From NCBI GenBank assembly GCA_029945375.1, contig CM057063.1:2725894-2789893 (forward strand): DNA of 64,000 nucleotides. The letters run 5' to 3'. This DNA comes from Agaricus subrufescens. Taxonomy: Eukaryota; Basidiomycota; Agaricomycetes; Agaricales; Agaricaceae. Below, piece after piece: positions 48,147 to 60,859 of this stretch; position 1 is the first letter of the stretch, and each line of letters starts with the position of its first letter. Below the pieces are notes generated by a model, which did not search any database, had not been told where the DNA came from, and was given only the letters and a program-made list of their open reading frames with translations. The position numbers were made by a program, and so were the translations under genes.

Positions 48147-51100
48147 AAAGCGACTTGGGCAAGAAGTCCACTGCGAGAGAATATGGACTGTGAATAGTCT
48201 CACGGCATTTAAGTGCTTACATCACCGGTGGTCCGTTTATTCCGAGTAGGACCTTGAGTAGGAAGACATCTACAACGAATTCAGAAGCGGAGACTTCTGA
48301 GTCCTGCATATCAAAAATTTGCATTGATGTTTTCCAGGTCAAGAGGTTTCACTGAAACATCTGGCTAATTTCCATCTGCCAATATTAGACGGTGATCAGT
48401 TGCCGTAAGACGCGGGATACCATATGCTGGATCTCCGCCGCAAGTGTGATACGCATTGATACCCACACACACAATGTCATCATCTTCAGGATACCAAAAA
48501 TGCGGCATCTTTCCTCAATTGAATAAACTGGATAATCAATTTTCAGATAGACCCTACGGAAAGTCGTCAATTTTCTGCGAGGCCTCGAGTTGCGCGGAGT
48601 TGAAATGATCAGAAATAGCCTGATTTTCCTGACCCTTGCACGCTTGTGACCGTAAACCGTCTATCGCTGATTTACATAACGGAATAGACCAACGCGGGCA
48701 AAGACGCCACGCGCAAACTGTACACAAACTGTATACACGACTTACGTGGGGGATTTTCCATAGACGAAAGCCGAAGCGATGTTCCAATCAGAGTTCGGGA
48801 TCGCAGTTTTAGAAATGCCAACTAGGCTGAATGTTTTCTAGCGAGTTGATTGAATTTCATGGTTGAAAAGAAGACGGGAGGATTTCACACATCGCAAAAT
48901 GCCATCGTTCCATTGTTTCGGTAACAGGTGGGAAAACCAACATTTTGGTTGGGTTCATATCCGGCCAAGCTTTTTTTATCTGGAGCGTGGAACAGAGCTG
49001 TACATGTGGTTGTTGGTGAGTGTTATCTTATCAGATTACTCGTTCTCATTCATTGATTCATGTTATGTTCGCACTTCATTAAGCGACGATGGGTAGACAA
49101 GAGGAGGAATGAAAGCACACACTGACTCCCGAGTAGGTGGATTCTACCCATCAAAGCTTCAATGGTATCAGAAGGCTTCGCGAAGAGTGACAAGTACCGT
49201 ACAAGGCTACTTTTCACTTTCTACACTGAAGTAGAGATAAACCTTACTTAGCTACCGTCCGTATCGGAATAGAAGACCTGCTTTGCTTGGAAAAAGTAGC
49301 TTGTCCGGGAAACATAGCCAAGTACAACTTAGTGATCACCTAAATGTTTACTTAGAGTTGAAACACACGAGGCCTCACGGACGCGGTTAGATCAACATTC
49401 CATTCTTGTCTGGGAGACCAACCGAGAACTCAGCAACATACAGTGCTTTCATTCATGCCTTCAGGCATTTTTGCGTTCTATCGCCAAATGAGCTTTTCAA
49501 ACCATATCTCGGGTAATCATGAGACCACCTTTTGACACAACGACAAGCGGCATACTCGTTTTTCGGGCCAACGCAAGATGGATTCTCCGGTCCGGAAGCT
49601 TATCGGATTCAAAGACTCTCCCCTCATTCACGGATCCGTGGGCAGCATTTCCTTTGCCTCGTGGATAAGCTTGAGTTTAACCCGAGAAAAGGGGGGGGCT
49701 TCTCATTCACTGGTCTTTCAATTAGCTACGAAAAAAAAAAATCCCGGCGGCATATATTGAATCTACCTTCCACGTTGATCAATTTCATGTTTGACACGAA
49801 AAGACTTTGTGAACTGTTTCTCCAAATAGTGAACGTCCGACAAATTCATCCGACGTGGCTGTGATATAACCAAGTTCCGTATAGTCATGGGATTAGTGGA
49901 TTTCTCAGGAGGAGTGAGAGCGCCGAAGATGTCATCTGTATTGGTAGCTGCGCGTTCGGAAAAAAAACCAGGACAAGGGCTTCCTAGGCCCGAACAAGCC
50001 GTTTTACAATGAATCTCAACGGTAGAATAGTACTCCAGCATCATCTGGCCTAAGGTGCGGAGATGTCTCCGAAAGACTCCGAAAACGCATAAGATAGCCG
50101 GACCATACAGGCCCTGCTATATCCGATAGGGGCCCAACAACGTTAGACTACTCGACAGAAACGAGGCATATATGATGGACTTCTGCTTCTAGAGGTGGAG
50201 AGTCCATGGAGGGTTCGAGGGTTTTACTTCGATAGAAACATCGGTGATTGAATAGTTTTTGACAGTGTTTATTTCTATATTAATAATAACGTTTACAGTG
50301 ACAAAATTAGGTTTCTTAGAGGTATCATGGAATAGCCGCAACTATGGAGCGACGGTCCGTATCACACTGTGCGATACACACAACCTGAAGGACAGAACTG
50401 ACACATCGGTCAGGTTGGGTAGCAGCGGGCATAGGTCGGAAGCGAGGTTCCTGTGCCCGAGCCCCTGCCATCTGTCCTTCAGGTCCAAGAGGAGTTTCAC
50501 ATGTAAACCTGTGAAAGACTTGAGAGGAGACCAATGGGGTATCTTATTTGCAAAAAATGAACCGCAAGGCAATATCTGCCACATGAGATTGTTTGAAGGC
50601 CGATAACGTAGCCAAAACGTCGAAAGTCCGGGCAGAAGGATTGTCAGGCTCAGAAGAAGACCGACTGTTCGTTCCTCATTGGGGTTAATGGGGAAGATTC
50701 CTTTATTTGAATAGAGACACCGCATTGGATGCACCGTAGCGTGTAAGAGGCTTTAAAGGGCCCTCCGTTCTCGGAGTCACTGGCACTGACCGAGTCCACT
50801 CGCTTCCCTTCGCTCTAAAAACTTATTTTATTTTTTTGATAATAAAACGAGTGACGTCAGTGAGTGGAATTGACAGCCATAAGTTTTCGCACCCTCGAGG
50901 AAAGATAGAAACCACAAGGCATATTTTGTAGGTTGACTTGGGAGGCAAGCTTCGGCCTGCACCGCCCAAGACTCCACGTTCCCATTTGGACATGATAGAT
51001 ATTATATTCCCCAGCCCAATTAAGCTAAAGTTTCTACACATGACTCATTGTACTTACCTGTTCCAGCCTCCTTGAGCGCGAATTGGTTCGCAGTTTAGGG

Positions 51101-53234
51101 GTTTGGGGTACAGCCTTCTCAAAAGGACGCCCACCAAACTCTCAAATGTTTCATTCATTAAATTCAGGTACATATCATTAACAGCTGTCAAAAACCCCTT
51201 TGCAAAGCACAGACAGGATGGTAGGTGGATTGGGGTGATTAAGTTTAGCCAAGACTAAGACTTAGGTGCCGGCGGAGTGGAATATTAGAGAGGATCAGTG
51301 ATACCAATGTACCGCAACCCCAAGTTTGCATCGTGGCATCAGCTTCAACAACATCGAAACAGCAACTGTTAAACAGCGTCTAAAACTAGCAACACATATC
51401 CTGAAATTCAATGTTCTAGAATTATACGTGTGCCTCAGCCCTTATAACAATAGCAAGAACCTGAAAAAATGGCCATTCTCCAACTTGATATATTACTCTC
51501 CGATCATGATATTGGTGATGGAAATTGCCTGAGCACCCTAGGGTTTGCCGGTAAATTCGTAAAACACCCGTGAGATACATGTATTTCTAATATTAGTAGA
51601 ATGTCAGTGCCTTGATATTGACCGCAGCGGTAGATGGATGCGACTGGCGATGGCGGGTTTCACGGTCAAACGGTCAAAAAAAAAAGAAACTTCACGAAAA
51701 TCAACGACCCCCCGACATTACTTTGAGTTTGTGACTGCTACGTAAATCTACATATACAACTTCACCATCATTGCTTACTTTGATGCTCCGATTGACGGTG
51801 CACACCCGTATACTTACCAGGTTGTGGTTTATCATGTATTTGACTTTTTTTCTTTTTTTTTTCTCGCTCAAACGGGTCATACATTGCACCATCCGCTTGC
51901 CGGCATGTCTACATACTCAGTTACATATTTAACATATTTTTCTTTGAGCTTCGGAGAGTCTAGACAGAGTCAGCACGCAAACTCGGATATTTCCTACTTT
52001 GGTATCGTCATAAACATGTGGCGCTGCACTAAAATAAGCATTGCTCCCTGAGCTCTCTGCTCAAGACTCGAAGCCACTCGATTCTGCTTGAATTCATGCA
52101 GAGGTACTCGTCCACGTATGACCCAAATGATTACGACACCGACCTGCATGCTTCCTCGGAGACCCACAATGACTGTAGTTCAATAGAGCAAAGTGGCTAT
52201 AGGTGGCGACAATGGCTTCGCGTATTATAATGTGATCTAGAAGACCCGCTACCACCACACAGGTTGCATTTCCTACTAAAAAATAGCTTTCTCACTGCAC
52301 GTCATGGTCTACGCCCGAATCAATCTTCCGCCTGCTCCAACAAAGTACCTTTTCTTAGCAACACGTCTCTAAGCCCCCCCTTTCGCTCATCACAAAAAGT
52401 CCGTCCGGAAGTACCTACAAAAAAAAGTTAAAATCTTCCCACTCAGCACATGTGAAATCCGGACTTCGGCACATGTGTTTTTCTCCACTACTCAATTGAT
52501 ACTTCCCAGTCCCGACGATTTCACGGTTCACCGGGATTCACTGGGATGAATTCTATTGCAAAAACGCTACATACACATATATATAGATATATAATTCGAG
52601 TTGTGGGTTCAAAAGGAGATCTACAAAGCACATATGTACTACTAGGAGAGGGAGCAGGGTGACTACTATGAACTACAAAAATACAACTAGCTAAACCAAG
52701 TACAGCCCAAGACCGAAAAAGAAAGAGAACGACGGAACAGACCAAAACAATCAACAGCTGTCGGATTGTAAGAAGAAAAAAAGAAAATTCAAGCACTCAA
52801 CCAACGGTTTGCTAATAAATAAATAGCACTGAATGAACTAGAAGAAAAAAAAAAAAAGAAAGCAAGTGTCCACTCCTCCTTCGGACCCGCCAACGTAAAA
52901 CATCTGACGAGTGGGTCAAAAGAAGAAATCAATGGAGAACCACTCGTCTGGTCTAACGGGTCACAATTTGATGATAACGTACGTAACCAAATGGCACAAA
53001 TCACAAAAGAAGGTTAGCTAGCGGCCCCGAAGACCGACCCATGCTGCAAAACCTAACAAAATTTCACGATTAGGTCAGATGAATGAACATATGGAGGAAG
53101 AAAAGCAAAAGAATGAGTAAGATGCAATTAGTGAAATACAATGCAACAGCCCGAATAACCGGAAAGGCCGATAGAGCGGAATGAGGCATATAAAAGAAAC
53201 AGATGTCATTTCAATGTTGACTGAGAGTGCTCAC
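48147..53234. other. 5-kb intergenic region, no gene recognised
   Basis: Both strands carry only short frames (below about 130 codons) without recognisable domains, and I could not join them into a protein. No transposase, reverse transcriptase or RNA gene is apparent. A-runs occur near 51677 and 52847. The left end is the upstream region of the Rossmann gene. The right end (52,500-53,230) is probably the 3' UTR of the zinc-cluster gene. Decayed repeat material cannot be excluded. Confidence 0.4.
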
Positions 53235-56200
53235 CTATTGAAATCCAGACGGGCCCGGCCATTGCATGTTCATCGTGTCGTTGCCAAGATAACCAGGACT
53301 CGTCGTACTGCTCTCCCCTCCCATACGTTCACCACTTGCTCCTCGACCAACATTAGTGTTATACCGATGAATCCCTTGCCCTCCAGGCTCACATGCACCG
53401 GCAACATTACAAGCACCGTTCCCACCAGCACCAGCATTGACTCCAACACCAACACCAGCACCGGCACCGGCACCTGAACCAGCAGCACTGAACATCCCCA
53501 TCTCCAACATCTGCGACAACGTCGCGGATTGGAGGTCATTCGCAAAAGCCATAGGATATCCCATAGCCAACTGACTAAATATAAAATCCGCTTCAGACGT
53601 CGGTGCGGACGGGATACCACCATTATTTCCTTCTAGATGTGTCGAACCAGAACCCGAAATCCCACTTCCAATGTTTGATGTTCCAATACCGGTACTAGGA
53701 CCAGCCGAAGGCACGAGATGATTTTCGGTAGCGAGGGTATTGCCCATCCCTTGGGTCAACTGGGACGGTTCGAATGAATACCAATAATTCGGATCTAGCG
53801 CCTGCTGGTGTTGATGTTGCTGAGGATGATGATGATGATGATGATGATGCTGATGAGGTATACGCGAATGCATATGCGACGACGATAAAGAAGGCAACAA
53901 ATTCGAATCACCGCCCAACGGCATTCTCCCAAGTTCATTACTATACATAGGCAGATTCACCATTCCTTGGGGTGTATGCTGCTGGCTCATCGCAGATGAG
54001 TCCAACAAAGGTGATTCAGAGATTTGAATCGTCGGATGACGAAACACAGGTGTCGTCGTATGTTGCTGTTGCTGCTGTTGTTGTTGCTGTTGCGAATGTT
54101 GATGCTGATGTTGATGCTGCGCAGGTTGTGGGTGCTGTTGTTGATGAGAATGCTGCTGATGCTGCTGACGTCGATTGATAGAAGATACCCTCTTCGATCC
54201 AGCAACATTTCTTGGACCCAAGGGCGGTGTATTCGCGGTGTCGGAAACGTTAGAAGAAATCGGACTATCCGAATTTCGCTCGCGTTTATTATTCGATGGC
54301 GTCTGTTGAGGAAGTGGTAAATCTCCCACCGAAGCCAATTCACAAAGAATATCCCTGGCGCAAGAAGAATAAGCTCTTGAGTCAACCTGAAAAGGACAAT
54401 CAAAGACCCACCAGAGGCGACCAGCAGAAAGCCATCGCGATTCAGAACATTTCAAGATCGTCATACCCTTATGAACATCTTTCATCTCCTTATTCGCATC
54501 CGTCATCGCCCCATTCTGCTTCCCTCCCCAAATACTCAACAATAACACAATGCTCGCCGTAAACACCGCCATCTGCATAGGAAGATACACGCAACCGAAT
54601 CTCCTATGTAAGACATCCACAACATGGATGCATGACCTCGCAGCGTTGGTGCATATAGCCAGGGATGGGAAGGATAAGGGTGAGGGTTTGGAGGGGGAGG
54701 GTATAAAGGGGCGGTGAATCAGGATTTGGATGTGGTAGTAGCACGTCCAGAGCAAGATGGATTGTTTGAAAAATTGGGGATCTTCACGATCTGGATCCCA
54801 ACGTACTGCGGAATAACTGCGATCAGAGTCTCTGCCAAACGCATAGAACGACAGACGTACAATGATCTGGAACTGAATCCACGAAACGGTTCAACGCAGA
54901 GTCGAGTTCAGCAACGATAAGCTGCTCCCACTGAGTTTGACCCAAGCCGAGAAAGATTTTCGATTTGTTTATCGAGTACTGATAGTTACCACAATAGTAA
55001 AAGGACGAATGGAAGAGAGTGAATGGTGAGAAAGAGGAAAGGAGAATGAGGAGGAGGAACTTACGATCGTCCTTAATACGAACGCCAAAACCTGAGTCAA
55101 TTTAAGGAAGCACACAAATGAAGCAACAAGAGAAGGTTTTCCCGGAGGTTGTTTCCACCTCTGTTCGGGATCAGGATGTTCCCAGTATTCATCATCACAG
55201 TCAATCGGATAATCGATATCAAAGCTAGAGGTTGATAGTTTAGATAAGAGGAGCAGAGATGAGGAGAAAAGGAACCTACTCCTCGTCATGAACTGCACAC
55301 GGTCTACCAAGTGCCGAGCTAACACCTCTGTCAATGGACACGAGAACCCTGGTACAAGACAATGAATTTTTGTGGAATAGTGGAGACAAGACCACAGACC
55401 AGAATGCACGTTTCCAAAGCTCATCTTCGACCGTCATCGGGCCTTCTGTCTTCCGTTTACGATGTGCGCCAACGTCTTGCGCCAATCTTATTCCTACTCC
55501 AACCATTGCCCAACAGGCCTGGTGAGCAGATGACCCATGTAAAAACATCACCGAAAGCTAGGATGCGCGTTCATTATCAGTACAAGTGAGCATATGAAGG
55601 AAAGTACGGGCGACTTGCAGCATAAAATTGTAGGTCATACAAGTTAGACGGAGTCAAAAATGATTTTCTAGCCTTTTGGACTTGATCAAACCATGTCCAA
55701 CCAGATGAATGCGTAAGATGTTGTTTTCCCCGGTCTGCGCCCCCGCTATCACACTTCTTCGCATCACACTTATCTTCTTCTGGGCCTTCGCTGTTCTGTT
55801 TATGTTCTATGTCACTTATCACTCTGGGATCATCAGAATACCGGGCACCGTTTGCACAAACGAGCAGAAGATTCGCTGCAAACTTGTCATCCTGGAGATG
55901 CAGTTCTTCGTTGATGGCGCGTTCAAAACTTGGTCGATGCAGGAGAGGCATGAGAAGGTTGACATGTTTGAAAAAAAGATCAACGAGACTGTGAAGAAGA
56001 TCCGGTTCAGGAAATTCGTAAGAAGGCCGAGTCGAGGTCAACGATGTAACCGTTTGTTCTTCCCACTAAAACAAAAACAACATCAGTACAAAAGAAAAAA
56101 ACACTAGAAAAAAGCTCGCCTACATGTGGCTTCGTCCAAAATCGATCTCTCCGTAGGGTCAAATCCTCCGGTCTCATAAGCCTAGTTTCTTTACCCGTAT

Positions 56201-57146
56201 ACTCATTCTTCGATTCCAAAGCAGCCTGTATCAACATCACGCCACTTGATTTTCCGAAAAACCGATAATCCTTTGGTTCGATAGATAAGAGACTAAATTG
56301 ATCTGAGAGAAGGGATTGGGCGTCGTCTTCGGGAGAAGATTGCAGATGAGCGGCACCGTAACGGCGTAAGATGGAAGCGACTATGTCCACGACAGCGCGG
56401 TCATCTGTTGGGACTGAGGCATCGTTCGGACTGGTGACGCCTCCTGCGGGGTCCGGGGAATATAGATTGGATTGGAATGGTGATCTAGCCGAGGAGGAAG
56501 ATGAGGCGAACAGAGGGCTGGGGTCAACGGGTGATTGGTTTACGTCAAAGTCTTCTTTCTCTATAGCGATATCTAATTCACGAAGGAGACTTTCGTCTGG
56601 ACATAGCTGGAGAACAGGATTGGCTTGAGGGAAGGACAGGAACGGCTTTGGGAGGACGCACCCGTTTCAAGAGCTTCTCTAGTTTTTGCACTCGGCCTTC
56701 CAAGCTCTCGACATAACTAATGGTACGATATGATCAGGAAATTCAATTGTCGGGCTTATCGGAATGGCTCTTACCCCTTCGTCGGGCCTCTTTTCTGCGG
56801 AAGAGATGAAACATCGGGAATGAGATTTGTGGCAGACGAGTGGCGAAGAGTGGACAACACCTTTGCCGTCTCAACATACGTGCATTCGTAGTTGTATGTA
56901 ATACAATTGGAGCATCTGTTTCCGGGCATCTGGACGCCATTGCCTATCGCAAATGCGGCATGAGCCGAGCCGGGGCGAGCACAGGAAGGGACATACACCT
57001 AACTGTTGGCGATCGGATGAGTGCTGTATTTTGGGAGAGAAACAGGGAAACAGACTTTTCTTGCGGCGGCATATGTCGCAGGCACGCTGGACTCTGCGTT
57101 TTTTGGAGACTACGTTCGAGTCATAGTCGTCCTCGTTGGAGGACAT
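53235..57146 (-). CDS. Zn2Cys6 transcription factor with Fungal_trans domain
   Basis: Large fungal regulator. The N-terminus MSSNEDDYDSNVVSKKRRVQ leads to RACDICRRKK, then after an intron MPGNRCSNCITYNYECTYVE and a linker and coiled coil RGPTKGYVESLEGRVQKLEK. Mid-region: DIVASILRRYGAAH, PKDYRFFGKSSGVMLIQAA, PEPDLLHSLVDLFFKHVN. The Fungal_trans domain follows (LLHRPSFERAINEELH, VCANGARYSDDPRV, CWAMVGVGIRLAQDVGAHRK, WVLVSIDRGVSSALGRP, DIDYPIDCDDEYW, YYHIQILIHRPFIP). The C-terminal half is low-complexity: poly-Gln/His (54050-54170), a His run near 53825-53850, Ser/Gly-rich and Gly/Ala-Val repeats (53420-53480), ending WPGPSGFQ. Many introns. The third cysteine of the zinc cluster (expected as RCDG before VQMPGN) does not appear with canonical splicing of the 56955-57055 intron; see findings. 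Targets unknown. Confidence 0.85.
53826..54125. repeat. CAG/CAA and CAT codon-repeat region
   Basis: Trinucleotide-type repeats inside the zinc-cluster gene: an ATG-repeat stretch (53826-53849) encodes a run of histidines on the minus strand. A TTG/CTG-rich stretch (54061-54097) encodes a run of about ten glutamines. Both are mixed-codon and therefore moderately stable. Confidence 0.85.
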
Positions 57147-58423
57147 TCTGGACAGACAGTGCGATTGGGTTTAGTCATGCAGGCTGGGCCGGTGATTTAT
57201 GAGGGCAGTGAGATGCCACAGCTATGACGCCCGATGCCGGAATGCCGGGGATGCCGGCGTGACGCAGCCCGCCCGGCCCAAGCACATTGGCCAGCCTCCT
57301 TGTGTCGAGAACTCTGAACAGGCTGCGGCGCTGCGACTGTTCGACACTTGACACTCGCACTCTATTGCTGTGAGTCATTGATTGGGAGAACCGCCCTCGG
57401 AGCATCACGGTTTAGCTTCGCTGACTCGAATCAATGCATCTCCAGCGCAATGGCACTAGGCTTTACTTGGCAGCGAAACTCACGTCTAAACCGTAAGGCT
57501 CGCGACTCGACGCCAGTTATTCCCACCGAAAGGCCGATTATCGCCTGATAGTGGGACCGCAGTCTACATATCTGTCAATGGCACGATTGTCTTTTTTGAG
57601 TGCTACGGAATAAGTAATTATAGCAGCGTCCAGCACATGTGAAATCGGGCGGTGATCATTAATAACGTGGCTTCCCGATCAGCGTTGCTGTCACTCGGAT
57701 GCTGCGTACACTTGCCCTGGCCTTCTGTGGCGACCACGTCGCAAGTGCGCCTGCAGTTCCCAGGCATCTGGCCACGGAGGATCCAGAAGACGACGGCTTA
57801 CCCCATTGATACCCAGCCTGCGTGGAAACCAATCAGCATGGGTCGTTTTGGAACTCCGCTGATGGGCTAGCCAGATTGAGACTCGGCTGTGTGGGCCGCC
57901 TCGTGCTGAGCATCTGGAGGGTCCATGGGCTGTCATGCGCGCGCTTCTTGCGGGTCCTACCAGCGATGTGCAGTGTTCACCGTCGTGTCCCGTCGGGAAG
58001 CGGGAGAAGCGCTGTGTCTCAGATATTTCAAATTCGTGTGCATTAGGCTTGCCTGCATTTTGATGACCCTCCGCCGCGACCCTGTCTGAGTGTCACGCAC
58101 CCTGTCGCTATCACGACGACCGGGAGAGGCCCAGCGGGTGCAGCGGCGCACAGGCGCTGGGCGAGGCGCGGGCAGCGAGGCTGGCGGGAGGGCTGGGTGG
58201 GCCGCGCACAGGCCGGGGGGAGAGGGGGAGGGGCGGGCGAGCCTCGTGCCTGGATGTTGGAGAGGCATGCATCATTCCGGACCGGTAGTGATCTGGATTG
58301 GCTCGGAAGTGCTCCCTGCTCCCACAAAATTTCTCGTTGGCTTCGGTCGTATTTAGGATCCTGTCCTCCCCCCAGCCTTCTGCCGCCCCCGTATATCTGC
58401 GCTGCTCGCTCGCCCACCGCGCC
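57147..58423. other. divergent promoter region between two transcription factors
   Basis: Shared upstream region of the Zn2Cys6 gene (minus) and the SFP1-like gene (plus). The right half (58,080-58,260) is very GC-rich. Long overlapping open frames on both strands there are a composition effect. No domain recognised. Confidence 0.5.
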
Positions 58424-60212
58424 ATGGCCCAGCTGCACGACGTCTCGGACAATGCCCTGCCTCATGGAGGGCCCAACAAATTCCGGCAAGTCTGACCCAC
58501 CTGATTCGCCATTCTGTCCTCTAATCGATGGAAACGTGTTCAGATCTTCTGCCTCAACTTATCACCCCCACCACCCACCCTCTTCGCCACTCGTCTCCCC
58601 TTCACACTCTCCCATGGACATAGACTCCCCGCTCCCGCCCTCTGACCAGACCATCACGACCCTCGACCGCATTTCCTCTCTCGAACTAGCCCTGGTATGC
58701 CCGTTTCTTCCCATCAAAACACAGGTTATTTTTACTATCTTCCGATCACTCTTGCTCATTTCCTCTCTTGCAGTGTTCGAATTTCACCTGCTGCAGCATC
58801 AGGCTCCCCGACCTGCACGCGCTCGTCGAGCACTTTGAAGAAAAGCATGTCGTCGCCATCAACATCGACGGCAAGCGAATTTACCCCGAAAATACCTCTG
58901 GTAAACGATTAGCGGTCTTCCCGCCCATGCCGCCATCACTCTCCAATTCTCCGTCCTCATCACGGTCTTCTTCTCCGCCGACTCCCACCATCCCCCTCGC
59001 GACGGCCTCCTTCTTGGATTCTGATCAGACCTCGGCCAAGAAGATGTCGTGGTCGACGGAGTCGGGTGGCGTGTACACACCATTCAGTGGCATGATGTTC
59101 CCTCCCCCGGATGAAGACTTGTATGGTTTGTTTGATTCACTGGATACCTATCCCGTCTTGTCCACTTCCCCGCTCTCGTACAATTCGGATTTTCCAGCAC
59201 ACGCCCAAGCCTCATGTTCGTCGGCGTCACCCTCCATAACTTCACGGTCACACGACCCACTGATTCTCAACCCTGATTGTCATTCCGATGTCATAATAAC
59301 CGTTCACGACCTCGATTACACCCACGACAACTTTGACGGGGAGGACAACAAGAAGAAGAAGACCAAGAAGGATGCTATTACGGATCGCGAAGGCAAGAAG
59401 GTCGTCTATCGGCCTAAAGTGGATAACAGTGCTGTATTGAATATGACAGCTGTCTCCGCCAAGAATGCTGCTAAAACGAAGATGCGGCTGCTAGGTGGAA
59501 ATAATGTAAAAAGAAGAGAGAAGGCTTACCGATGTCCTGTGAGTTGGTTTTTTTTCTTCGTGCTCGTTTCTGTGTCTCTGAACAGTGTGGTTTTGGGAAA
59601 CAGAAAGCAGGATGTACAAAGGTAAGCAAGTAATCATTTGCATAGGAGCATTTACTTACCCTTCATATCTAGTCTTACTTGAACCCGAATGGTCTAAAGT
59701 ACCACCTCGAAAAAGGCACATGCCACATCGAAGTAGACTCCAACGCAGAAGGCTTCACAACCCCCGAGTCCTCTTCGATCATGATGACCAACCCCACTCA
59801 AACAACCGCTGAATTGCCGACACCAAGGCAAAGCGCACAACCTCCCTCTACCATACCCTACTCCCTCCCCTTCCTCAAAATCGAAAACTACATCACGGCG
59901 ATGCAGAGAAACAGAACACCGATATCATCAATGATGCCTACACCCCCAGCAACACCAGGTTCAGAATCACCAAACTGCGAAACTAATTTACCTCTTCCTG
60001 TTAGCAGTACCTCGGGGCCTGTCTATCGGGTATCAACTACCGCCACCCCTTTGACTGCTGCAACTGCTACTATATCATCAACCCCGGTGTCATTACCTGT
60101 CCCGGTAGCGCCTACTCCGATTACGCCGACTTCGAAATCGATGTTGTTGCCACCCACTGGGATGATGATGACATCATCGACAACGGCACAGATGCAACCG
60201 ATGAGTCATTAG
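58424..60212 (+). CDS. SFP1-like split C2H2 zinc-finger transcription factor
   Basis: Nuclear regulator resembling yeast Sfp1, which controls ribosome-biogenesis genes; that role is only by family analogy. Exon 1 (58424-58485, MAQLHDVSDNALPHGGPNKF) is followed by a GC-AG intron (58486-58543), exon 2 (58544-58694) and exon 3 from 58774. The first finger is at the start of exon 3: CSNFTCCSIRLPDLHALVEH followed by FEEKH. A long Ser/Pro-rich linker follows, with VHDLDYTHDNFDGEDNKK and a basic patch (KKKKTKK). The second finger is assembled from REKAYRCP, an 18-nt exon encoding KAGCTK, and SYLNPNGLKYHLEKGTCH, the hallmark C2HC-type finger of this family. The C-terminal tail is Pro/Thr/Ser-rich and ends QMQPMSH at TAG 60210-60212. 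The gene starts 1.3 kb from the divergent Zn2Cys6 gene. Confidence 0.85.
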
Positions 60213-60859
60213 ATAGTCTAGGTGAAGACCTGGACTATTTTCTTGTAGAGAGAGGTAGTGATGGGAGCAGTCGGTGCTGTGCTGGGTTGTATACCGTTCT
60301 CCTACCTTTATTTCTTTTTTGAGTTGATTTGATACCTAAATAATCTTATTGTTTCCTTTTGTAAACTATGTTCACCATAAGTGACTAAGCGCATATATGG
60401 TATCAACGAGCCATGTGTGTCACTTCGAAAACAATTAAAAATAACTTGAAATGAATAGGGTTGATTTTGAAGCACTCGGAGCCATGAACATTTTTCTGGT
60501 CTTTTTCGTCGACCAACACCGAGATGACAAATCTAAGAACGCCCACTGTATGTTGCAAAATCATTGTACTTAAAAATCTCAGGGTCTAGCTCTACCGTTG
60601 GTCACCAAATGGTGTTGACACAAAAACCCCATGTTCCTCAACCATAACCCCAAAGAAAGAGTTCTCGCTCCCGACCCTCTGAAACAACTCGTTTAACGTT
60701 TGAGGGATGAGTTTAGAAGAAGGAGAAGACATGACTCAGTCTATGCCGGAAGGTCAAAACTCAGAGTTGGTAGTGATCTTCGTGACGTCGGAGACGTAAA
60801 CAAGTGGTCTCTTGGCTTTTTCCACGAGCATTAGGGCTTACTAAATTTAGAGGTTCATC
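60213..60859. other. 3' flank of SFP1-like gene
   Basis: Probable 3' UTR and spacer up to the target-site duplication of the transposable element. No gene recognised. Confidence 0.5.
60852..60859. repeat. target-site duplication, left copy
   Basis: GGTTCATC immediately left of the element, identical to 61440-61447. Confidence 0.8.

Noticed and set aside
49380..49440. Segment vaguely resembling the 3' end of 5S rRNA (GTCTGGGAGACCAACCGAG)
   Set aside because: No matching 5' half, internal control region or terminal stem could be found.
50325..50734. Overlapping short frames on both strands
   Set aside because: No domain or splice-compatible extension; could not be assigned to any transposon or gene.
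53181..54562. Plus-strand frames rich in Leu, Met and Arg
   Set aside because: Antisense translations of the Gln/His repeat region of the zinc-cluster gene.
58043..58489. 148-codon minus-strand frame and overlapping plus-strand frames
   Set aside because: GC-rich promoter DNA with few stops on either strand; no domain, and the products are Pro/Arg/Gly-rich.
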